Shown here piece after piece: positions 54,774 to 64,000 of a DNA stretch of 64,000 nucleotides; position 1 is the first letter of the stretch, and every line of letters starts with the position of its first letter. The notes beneath the pieces are model-generated. The model was not told where the DNA came from. It was given only the letters and a program-made list of their open reading frames with translations, and did not search any database. The stretch spans positions 1 to 64,000 of the forward strand of contig JADGJC010000117.1 of the NCBI GenBank assembly GCA_027596075.1, read 5' to 3'. A program made the translations under genes and the position numbers. The DNA is from Rhizophlyctis rosea. Taxonomy: Eukaryota; Chytridiomycota; Chytridiomycetes; Rhizophlyctidales; Rhizophlyctidaceae.

Positions 54774-57052
54774 GGTGACGACGAGTCTACACCGTCAGTT
54801 GCGACCGATGTAAGGGTATTGGTATTGACGGGATATGTCACGATGTTCTCCACGCCGTCTATATGTAAGGTTTGCGTCTATAGGTGATTTGAGGTTCTCT
54901 GCTGTGTGGTGCTGTTGATGCGTCTATCGGTGTTAGGTACGTCCGGTTTCGGGTATGATCTCTACACATACGATCACTGGCGGAAGTCTATATGGCACAG
55001 CGCAAACGTGAAACACGTCAGTTCTTGTTTGTTTATTTACCGCGAAAACCCCCGCGCGCTTGCTGTGGTGGCACCGAAGCTACGGCTGTTTGCTGAAACA
55101 CATTGTCTCTCGCTGACCCGCAACTTACCCTGCTGGCAGTATGCAAGCACCAGTGTTTCACTTGAGCGAGACCTGTTTGACACGGAGGCAGACCCTTTGA
55201 AGAAGACGCAAAGGGGTTGAAATATGGAACGCGATGGAGCGTTGTGAAGTGGGTGTCAATCTTGTATGTTGCTCTACAGTGCGCGGTTCTATTGCGATAT
55301 GCACCCCGTCCTATAGGTATTGTAATAGACAGCGAGCTAGTCTACTTGAGTGCAAGAATGAGTAGCTACCAGCAAGCACTGCTTTGAGCATCAGCTCTTG
55401 AGGGGCAGAAGATTTTGGGCCAGCCCACGAATCAGTTCCAGGTTGTTTGTTTACAACATTGGATCCAAGTTGTCGGAACAAGCAAAATGGCCCGTTATAT
55501 GATGGCATCAATGATGTGGCTTATATGTCAAAAGCATTGCATCGAGGACCTTACCTTTGGTCCGTTCATGATTGAGCTGCTTGGACGGTTTGGCTTATTA
55601 GTATGGATGATTGTCGTCCTTCAAAAAGAATGGTATGACACGGGAGTATGACATGTGTAACTCATTGTTCCTTTTCTATGCATGCTGATTGAGCTGACTA
55701 TGATGATATCCCGCCATGTTGGTACATAGTGTACATTTGGGAGAGTGTACCCAAAATCAGCGGGTGGGCGAGTGCCGCGCCCGCTCTCACAAGCTCATTC
55801 TCACAAATTCACAATTGCATGGGCTTTGGGGCAGGCAGGAGAGCTCCGACAAATGTGGTGGGTCACAATGGTCGGACATTGTGTTCAGTGCTGAGCAACG
55901 GGTGTAACACTCATAAGAAACATGACCCCCCCTCTGCGCAATTTCATCTATCAAGTTGACATGTGACATGTTGACAGTCATCTTGACAGGTTGCATAAAG
56001 GAAACAGTGGGAATGACATCATACATCTACCAACGTTCCTATTCTTGCAAGTCTGTAAACAATACATTCTTCCTTCCAGATTTGAGTGATTTGCATGACA
56101 CTCAGGACGCGGGAAGAGTCTTCCCTGAGCGACCAGAGCCAGAAGTCAGGCCACTGTCAAATGGCGATCTACGGTTTGAATTGCTATTTTTACCTACCTG
56201 GGGTGCAACTCCCCACTACTCCTTGACAGGGTGAAGCCGCCAGTCCTTTCCCCATCGCGACAAGGGGACATCATACCCCTGAGAAATTGGGAATGAATAG
56301 TGCTGTTACATTCATGTCACACAAATGCAGCCACATACGCGCCACATACCCCTCCCTACAGGCTACACATCCAACATCCAAATTCAAATTTGCCCGCCGG
56401 AATGGGCGTTGAACTTTCCACCCATTGGCACCCAACAAGCTGTTACACAAGTATTACACCGCCATGCGATTGCAGAAGGGGATGGAGTGATGACGGTGGT
56501 GTGTGATGGCCGGGCTTACGAGGGCTGGGCCTTGGACGAGACTCTTGCCCTGGCCAAGGGAAGATGAGCCTCGTTTTTGTGCCACATCATATCTAGGAAC
56601 CCACGGTGCCCCCTGCAGTGCCCCTGTAGGCTATGGGTAAACAAACAGAGAGGTGATAGATATCACTCTTCTCACCGCTCTCACCCTCATTCCGTTCCTC
56701 CATTTCTCCCCTGCAGCAGTGCTCTACTCACCTTCTGTAGGAGGTAGTCCAGCCGTACATTCACAGCTTGTTACAGTAACAGAAAGTCGCGTGGAGTTCT
56801 CAATTTGAACTTGCGCTCGTTTAGCACTCTCCGCCAACTGTGTATTCTGGGAGGGTTAGCCTTACCGAGACAAATTAGAGGTAGGGACCTTGTCTAATGA
56901 AAACATTTAATCGAGGAATCGCAAACCCAGCCCTGGCTGCGAATCAAAACGGCCTATAACTTACCACCTTCTTCGCCGCTCGTAGCTTCCCAACAACTTA
57001 CACCACACATCCAACCTCTCTCCCCCTCCTAACCCCCCCAAAACCCTCCAAA
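54774..57052. other. Gene-poor accessory stretch
   Basis: Frames at 54906-55220, 55956-56234 (LPDLSDLHDTQDAGRVFPER) and 56325-56567 (GDGVMTVVCDGRAYEGWALD) have some coding character but no domain, and I could not join them. Possibly decayed lineage-specific genes. The last 150 bases are C-rich and precede the LigB gene. Confidence 0.35.
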
Positions 57053-58878
57053 ATGCCCTTAATGGCCACAGCAATCCTCCCACACGCCCCAATGCTCCTA
57101 GCGCCCGACGACCCAAACCCCCGCTCAGAAATCCGAATCCCCGACGGACTAGCAGACGTCCACGAAGGTTGCAAAAAAGTCGTAGAGCAGCTTGCTAGGT
57201 GTATGCCAGAGTTAGTGGTGTTGCTGACCCCACATGGTATTCCGGTTAACGTTATGGGGAAGAGTGGGAAGCCTGGTGAGTTTTCGTGTTTCGTGCAGTG
57301 TATGGGTGGGTTTGGGAGGCCACGCGAATCATGAAGGTTGGTGTGGTAGCCGAACAGCTCGCAAGCGAAGCTCGCATAGATGCGCGGAACGCACATGTTT
57401 GCTGCGCAAACGCAATACAATGAGTGAGCCCTAGCGAACAGCTCACGAGCGAAGCCCACGAGTGCGCGAAGCGTACACTGTACTGATAGCACAGTATTCT
57501 CACAAGGGAGCACAAGCTGATGAGCTTAGGATGAGTGAAAATACAGTAGAGCAGGGAGAAGAGTTTTAAGAGATGAGAGAGCAGTGAATGAAGGGATGGA
57601 CGAATCATGGCACTCGATGCTAATGCAAAACCCAACAGGCGTCTACACAACTCCTGCAGCCGTAGGAGCTCTAGATTTCCCATCCACAGCGCCAAGCCTC
57701 GACCAACGCGCCTCCTCCCCCCCCCCCCCCCCCCGCCGGCCCGCAACAGGAAGTTCGGCCCCCCCCCCCCAACACCAAGCCCCCCACCAACCCACCACCC
57801 CCCCAGCGCCNNNNNNNNNNCCCATCCAACGGCTCCACAGACCCTGCCGCCCCGCCCGCCGACCCCCCCTCAGTAACGGACCCCGCAACAGACCCGCGCG
57901 CCCCAACCCCCCACCGCGAATCAATCGACATCTCCATCCGCATCGACTCCGAACTCGGCGAAGACCTCATCCGCCACTTCTCAACCTCCGGAATCCCCTG
58001 CGTCCGCGTAACAGGCGCCGAAGCCCCCCTCTCCTCCTCCGAAACCGTTCCCCTCTGGTTCCTCAGAACCCTCTCCTCAACCCTCCGCACACCCCCAAAA
58101 TACATAATCGTGTCCCTCCCCACACCGTTCGGAGGCACGTCCCTAGTCCGCTCCCAATCCGCAAAAGAACGCATAGACCAAAACCTCTTACTGGGAGACC
58201 AGTTAGCCCGCTTCCTCTACTGGCAACCCCACCGCTCGGTCATCGTCTCCTCCTCAAACCTAGCCCACTCCCACCCAACCCTCCCCGACATACACCCCTA
58301 CTTCCTCCCGGACCCAAAATGGTCTCTCCCAATCTCCGACTCGGCAGCCGTATTCGACGCAATCGTAGAAAAGTGGGCGACAAGCCTAAACGGCAACATC
58401 CTAGTCGTGGATGCGGGCAATTTAGTTTCGAGAGCGATAAGTTGTGGGTTTGATGGGTGTGTGGTTTTGCATGGTGTGATGAAGTATGAAGGGTTGGAGA
58501 AGTTTTTCCCGACGGTTTGGACGAGGCATAGGCCGAGTTATGTGGGGATGATGGGGGTGACGTTTGTTAATGAGAGGAAGGGTGAGTATCTTGGTGATTT
58601 TTTTGGCGCGCAGTTCTTTTTTTTGTTTGGGGGGCAAGGGGTGGGTGATTTCGGAAGTGTTGGGCAGTTTATATTTAGATGGATTTTTTTTTGTTTACTC
58701 AGTGTTTGTTTATCCGTTTTGTTTTACATCCACTCACTCCCATCGATTTTGGCTCCCACAAACAGTTACCGAAATGCAGGAAGGACCCAAAGGCGCCGTT
58801 GGGCAAATCACAAACTTCATATCACGGATGTCTATGGGCGGACGGCCGTCGTCTTTTGATATTCAACGACCACTATGA
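57053..58878 (+). CDS. LigB-type class III extradiol dioxygenase (gapped)
   Basis: Exon 57053-57275 (MATAILPHAPMLLAPDD, LVVLLTPHGIPVNVMG), an exon from 57639 running into a gap at 57811-57820, an exon 57822-58581 and a last exon 58766-58878. After the gap the frame shows DISIRIDSELGEDLIRHFST, the LigB-type RSVIVSSSNLAHSHPTL and CGFDGCVVLHGVMKYEG, matching the Fe(II)-binding His/Glu pattern (HAP near the N-terminus, SSxLAH, and a late Glu) of the LigB/Memo-like superfamily. The domain opens extradiol aromatic rings in degraders, but many fungal members have unknown substrates. A poly-Pro/poly-C insert flanks the gap (57718-57810), so the middle is unreliable. Start could be the second ATG (57062). 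Confidence 0.85.
57351..57478. repeat. Paired 44-base repeat in LigB intron
   Basis: Two diverged copies at 57351-57394 and 57434-57478, both reading CGAACAGCTC(G/A)C(A/G)AGCGAAGC and ending GCGCG(G)AACGCAC or GCGCGAAGCGTAC. Each is full of GCGAAGC/GCTTCGC-like self-complementary blocks that could form hairpins. Confidence 0.65.
57811..57820. other. Assembly gap (10 N)
   Basis: Inside the LigB gene, at a poly-C tract; unknown true length, frame differs before and after. Confidence 0.95.
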
Positions 58879-61800
58879 GAAATCTCAGGGGTGCGGGGGT
58901 CGGAAATATGGAGATGGCCGGGGGACGGGATGGGCAAAGGAGGGGGGGTTGGGAACGCAAGGGGTGCTGGTGCACCGCATAATGGGGAAAGGTAGAAATT
59001 TCTTCTTTCACGTAAAATTTTTTGCATCTGTTTTTTTTTTTTTTGGCTTGTTTTTTTGGAAGTGTGTCTATCAAAGCAATTAGGGACTCTTTTTTGTTTA
59101 CTAATTACACATATTGATTTCACTGCCTCATCAATGCTGTGTTCCTCAGATCTGGTTGTAGAGTTTCGGGGTGAAAAGTTGGAGACGGAAAGTTTGGTGT
59201 TGCACGGATAGATTGGACGTGATGCCGTTGGGATGGCTGCGGGAGGGCGGCCACGTTTTGGACTCAGTTCCGGATGCAGATCAGGGCGCCCCGAAGTAAT
59301 CTTTGACATCTACAACACAATGAACAGTTACTTAGAGGCCTCCAGGAGCTCATTCACAATGAGATGACCGCCCTTCTGTCAGGTTGGGGGCTTTTCTTTT
59401 TGCTCCCACCCACAGTCCAACCCAACAATGACAACCATTCGGTTTATAAATGAAGGGAAAAAGGTAATCTCGTTGAAAGAGTGGGAGTTGGAACATGCAA
59501 CAAACAGTATATTCCCCATGCCCACAGCTGGCCGGTCACCCTTTTCCAGTCGCTTCCCAAACTGAATGCAAATAGCACCTGCAACTTGCCCATTCCATTC
59601 TCGATCTCATTCACCAGTTGAGAATAATCAGACAGCAATGAGACCCAAAAATTCAGACATATCCGGACGCGACATGTTTGGATTTTCCAAAAAATGGATG
59701 CGACCGAATGCAACTCCGCAATGCACCTCAATTCATGCACATGTCTAGGACATTATTGACGTCAACATTACAAAAACCTACAGGCTGGTCAAATCACTTT
59801 CCAAATGATCGGAACCACCATCCCCTTTGAGCAATGGCCCGAACTTATTTTTTCCCCCCTTTTCATAACTCGGACAACCACGACCAAAGTATCTTGATGA
59901 GTAAGGGAGAGAAAAGACGAAAAGGGCATGGAGAGCTGTGCCAGTTGGATATGGAGATAACAGCGAGTGTCAGATGTTTGCTCATATTCTTGGCAGTTGC
60001 TTCACAAGTCATGAATGCGGTCACCACTTTGAAGTTCCACCAAATCCGTCCCGCAGTCCCATTGATCACCTGCAGTAGATTTCAACGGTTCCAAGGTATG
60101 GTAAAAGTCAAAAGCCGTAATCATTCGTTATTGAACTTGGACGGGGTTCGATCAACAACGCTTTCACGGGCCATCTACCAGAGCTTGTCTCAGTGTCTAC
60201 TATTGCGTACGGCATGCAACAAAAGTCTAGTAGGATCAACATGTCCTTCCCTGACCTCTTCTGGTTCAACTTGACGACATCCTTTTTTGTTCGGGATTAC
60301 GAATGGTGTGCAGATCAAATGGGAAAAGAGTTGCAAAAGACGCGCATTGGATGGAAAACAATGTTCAGAATGTCTGAGCGTGATAGTTACAAACAACGTC
60401 GGGGAGACCCAAAGAGCGTTGCATATGTCTTCCATTGCTTTCGGCCCCGATGAACGCGTGCTGCTTCCTTCCTCAAGTGATCCCTCATGTGGACATTCTC
60501 AAGCACGATAAGGCATCAAACACGCAAAAAAAACAGATCTCCTTTCAGGAGGGCGCACGTCATTCCACGGGTCGCCGATCACTCACGATGAAGGATAAAC
60601 TGAAATCATTTGAATGCACTTGAGCATCGAGTAGACTTTGGATGATGGCAGCCTTTCGGTCCGACCGCATCCGTTTGATTGAAAGCGCTCTGTTCATGTG
60701 GATTTTGTTGCCCCAGACGAAACAGAGACTGCCTTCCCTTGGAATACCTTCCGAAAACTTCGACTCCTTCGGCAGGTAGCAACCTCGCTCAATCTCGCCC
60801 TCCAACGAAATCTGAAAGACAAGGTAGGTGATGTCGCCAGTGCCTTCATGCTTCCATGTACCAGAGTCTCAACAAGAAACAAGACCGTCGCCAAGTTCCC
60901 AAACGATTTCTGCCGCCATTGGTTCCCCGCAATCATCGTTTGACGCACCACAAATTTGATGCATATTTCGGCTTCTTGAATCGAAAGCCAGCAAAAAGGC
61001 AGATACGAACTCGCAACAAGTCCAAACAACCGATATAAATACCGGTATGTTCAATGGTTTCAACCTGGCCCCGAATCCAGCATTGATCGTTATTGGATCC
61101 AATATAAACGTGCTGTCAAACACGAGAGAGAAACAGCATCAGTATCGATGTCCTGGAGGACCCGTCATTTGCTTCTTCACAATGAAACCACACCGAGGGG
61201 AAGAGTGAACACAGGAAGGAATAGGACCCTGAAACGTGTCAAACGGCTTTCATGATGGCTGCCGCGTGCATAGTGTACTTAGTGTGCATCTGATTTCTTT
61301 TTCTGATGTCCAAGCCTTCTGCGACCAGAGCGACATCATTGCTCGTGAAACACCAACCCGGTAAACATGAAATAATAAAACAAATCGCAATGGCATGAAG
61401 ACCTCGATCTTGCTGCACTTTTATGATGAAATGAGGAATCAGGTGAAGTCTGTCACACCGGGGTCCATGAACAAGGATATTATTAGGCGAAGCCTGGTGA
61501 CCGGAATATAGAATATGCTGCTGATCAATCCAAGAAACACTGCCCACAGACCAAGGGAGATGCAATCGCTGACGTGAATGTTGTTCCTACAATGACTACG
61601 GAGGTCTTTGCGTAGTCTTTGGAATATCGACATCATGATCCATCAAACCGGAACCGCAAGGTCTCACAATTCTTGCTTGCAATGAATCTTATGTGAAGGC
61701 ATATTGCTTGCAGTATGGGTCAAGCTGGGCAACCACCGCAACTTGGAAGGAAAAGTGAGGAACCTGGCGCCCCGCACAGGCAGGAGCTGGAACGGGACAA

Positions 61801-62794
61801 TCCCTTTTTGCATCGTTCGTCCTGTAGCTGCAATTTGTTTGTTCCTGGCTCAAGTGCTAGCAATCCCGCCCAAGGAGGGCTTGATTACATCTTTCTGGAC
61901 ACTCCCTATCACGTTCAACTGGTTGCTCAGTGTTCTGATTTTGCATTCTTTTGAAAGCACAGGATGATTGGAAGGGAAAAGATATTCCAAGTTAGCGCGG
62001 ACCATCGGAACGGGGCGCTCAAGAGAACGATTGCCGTGCAACTATCCTCTCGCAGTAGCAGTGACTGTATTACGTCGATTGCAGAGAACATACAGAGTTT
62101 TACGACGCGGCAACCAACCAATGAGGGTGGGTCATGGAGTACCGTGATCGATGCGGCGCCAAGGTCAATCATTCGTTAAAAATGAAGAATGCCCCATGAT
62201 ACCTAGAAGAACTGAGCAGGTCACAATGATGTTGTCCCCAGTTAATTGGTCTTCCATGCTCTTTGCGGGATGGGTCATTCGATTTTCAAGACACGGACCT
62301 CATCCCGCTGATGCTATGACAACCTTAGGAGCAAGGCAGTTGGATAGGCGATGTAGACCAAAGTGGCAAGAGTGTGAATATCCATTAATGAGAGAAACTC
62401 AATAGAGTCTCAATCAAACGAGGCTATTGGTTAGAACACCTGAATGGAGTTTTTTATTTGACAGTGCAAGTGTGAGAATAATCCCCACCCTAGAAGATAG
62501 ACCCAAAAAAGAACAAAGAGGCACCATTAGCATGAATATAACAGAATAACCCACCATTGTTAACGTCTCTCATAACATGCTCTACATTACTGAATGCTAA
62601 TAAAGTATTTGGAGTGTAGTGCATTGCCAAAGCAATGTTATGATGGAGCGGAATCAGCGGAATAGTGAAGAACCGGATAATGTTGATTGCCCTTTCATCA
62701 ACGGCAGTTGAAGCAAAGGTGTATGTATAGCAAAGTCGACGATCGGATATACCAACCACACCACCAGATCTACTGTGAACCTTTTTGACCGCCC
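58879..62794. other. Long stretch without a supported gene
   Basis: T-rich patches at 59028-59058 fit the LigB 3' end. Frames with some coding character: plus 60193-60453 (SFPDLFWFNLTTSFFVRDYE, KELQKTRIGWKTMFRMSERD), plus 61704-61967 with two hydrophobic segments (FCIVRPVAAICLFLAQVLA and FWTLPITFNWLLSVLILHS), minus 61439-61636 with one (LGLWAVFLGLISSIFYIPV). None could be joined by splice sites or assigned to a family; relics or unresolved small membrane-protein exons. Confidence 0.35.
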
Positions 62795-63430
62795 GACGGA
62801 GGTGGTTGACGAGATTTGCAAGATTGACAAGATTGACGATGTAACGAGTACAGAATAAGCATTGCCGAGTGCAGCAAGATCGACAAGAGTAACAAGATTG
62901 GCGGAGCTAGGAGATTGACGCGATTGGCAAAGTGGGAAGATTGACGAGAGCAGCAAGATCGACACGATCGACAAGAGCGACAAGAGAAATATGATCGTCG
63001 GGAGTTACATAATTGACACGAGTGACAAACGGAGTAATGGGATTGGCTTGGGCAGCAGGTATTGACAAAAGTATCAAGAGATGCTCGTTACTTTATCAAT
63101 CCTGTTCCTCTTGTCGACCTTGATGGAGATTTACAAGATTGGCAAGCTTCACCGGATTGACAAGAGCAGCAATGTTCGACACACAATCAAAACTGGGTCT
63201 TTCTTCTCTTCTTTCTCAACTTCCAGTGTAGCAAGATAAACGTTACTCCGTCAATATTGCTACTCTTGTCGATCTTGGTCGAGATGTACAAAATTGACAA
63301 GATTAGCAGGATTGCCGAGAGTAACGGGATTGATTAGCATAGCAAGGTTGACAAGTTTTACAACATTGACGGGACGAACAAGACTGCCAAGAGTACCACT
63401 ATTGACGGGATTGACAAGATGGGCGTAATA
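62795..63430. repeat. Degenerate 9-base repeat field (ATTGACAAG-like)
   Basis: Dozens of close variants of ATTGACAAG / ATCGACAAG / ATTGGCAAG occur, many spaced at multiples of 9 bases (for example GATTGACAAGATTGACGATG near 62820 and several near 63290-63420), in three clusters: 62795-62990, 63120-63175 and 63240-63430. On the minus strand they give LVN/LVD tripeptide periodicity. No gene is supported by it. Confidence 0.75.
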
Positions 63431-63741
63431 GCAGATGCTCGTGTTGATGACGTGATATTGGCGAGATTTGCAGGGACTCTTGAAAGTAACAAGACCATTG
63501 AAGATGTACAAGATCGATGCGGTTTAAGTATAAAATTGACAGAAAGAGTGCATCGAGCCACTGGATGCTGAGAGCGTCAATGGGGACTGCAAATTTGCTT
63601 TCTTTCCCCGCTCTCGAATAGGTTCTGTTTCTTCCAACACAGCCCATTATATATCAACTTTATTCAGTCCGTCGAACACACGGCAGTGATTCCCCCGGAG
63701 TTGAGATCCAGGTTTTTATATCAGATATGGCTCTTCTTTCC

Positions 63742-63861
63742 CCATCATCTCCGCTGTGGTCGAAGCCCTTGACTCGCCGACCACCAACATCTTCGCTGTA
63801 GTTATGAATTTGATCCGCCGGCCCCATCATCTCCGCTGTAGTTAAACACCTTGACTTGCCG
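63742..63861. repeat. Three copies of a ~40-base tandem repeat
   Basis: Units start near 63742, 63784 and 63822. Copies 1 and 3 share CCCCATCATCTCCGCTGT then GGT/AGTTnAA and TTGACTCGCCG/TTGACTTGCCG; copy 2 is more diverged (CATCTTCGCTGTAGTT ... TTGATCCGCCG). Confidence 0.8.
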
Positions 63862-64000
63862 CAATTCTGGCATATACACCCGTGAACTCTGAACCATCGC
63901 CGATGGCTAGCTCAACGTTGTCAACACCTTTCCGCCTCCACTCCTTCCCCGGAACAAACCCTCCACACCACTTTCCAAGGTCACAACCTTTCTCACCTTT
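63862..64000. other. Right edge, nothing identified
   Basis: C-rich plus strand without a recognisable gene start; a gene may begin beyond the window. Confidence 0.3.

Noticed and set aside
58863..59309. 148-codon minus frame near the LigB 3' end
   Set aside because: Overlaps the last LigB exon and a poly-T tract; Lys run comes from the homopolymer.

Overview
The window looks like nuclear DNA from an early-diverging, probably zoosporic (chytrid-type) fungus. Genes are split by short introns (about 50-110 bases, GT...AG, often with a CTGAC/CTAAC-like branch site), a Cys/His-rich spacer class and a Ty3 retroelement remnant lie between them, and the product set is clearly fungal/opisthokont (uS2, Pno1, Ppg1, Eaf7, Swc4, Surf4/Erv29, Not2, adenosine kinase). 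The species is an inference. Three runs of exactly 10 N mark scaffold gaps, two of them inside genes (a SWC4 homologue and a LigB-type dioxygenase).

Layout: 0-9 kb is gene-poor: a decayed Ty3/gypsy pol, one possible small three-exon gene, a low-complexity protein with a long Gly-rich tail, and weak open frames. 9.3-14.8 kb is compact housekeeping: PPG1-type phosphatase and EAF7 (divergent), a CoA-type NUDIX hydrolase (convergent with EAF7) and ribosomal protein uS2/RPS0. 15-26 kb is accessory: an unknown zinc-finger-like two-exon gene, several decayed genes whose in-frame stops are mostly explainable by single C-to-T changes, a possible GPI-anchored protein, and the conserved 40S biogenesis factor PNO1. 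27-34.5 kb holds SWC4, adenosine kinase, a MIM1/TOM13-like protein, a twin-CX9C protein with an 18-base exon, and a five-exon AT-hook/ASX-DEUBAD chromatin protein. 35-42 kb holds an unknown Cys-containing multi-exon gene, a cytochrome-b5-fused front-end (probably sphingolipid delta-8) desaturase and SURF4/ERV29. 42-47.4 kb is the most unusual locus: a 977-residue TIR-like plus tetratricopeptide-repeat protein, divergent from an OTT_1508-type nucleotide-deaminase protein. 48-55 kb holds a DUF1877 (YfbM-like) gene with an intron, the CCR4-NOT subunit NOT2, and a 900-residue low-complexity protein. 57-59 kb holds a LigB-type extradiol dioxygenase broken by a gap. 59-64 kb has no convincing gene but carries a degenerate 9-base repeat field and a ~40-base tandem repeat.

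Working together: EAF7 and SWC4 are both NuA4 acetyltransferase subunits (SWC4 is shared with SWR1), and the DEUBAD/AT-hook protein is also chromatin-type. RPS0 and PNO1 both serve the small ribosomal subunit. The TIR-like/TPR and deaminase genes have the domain make-up of sensor/effector conflict genes, but their functional link is inference from adjacency and domains only.
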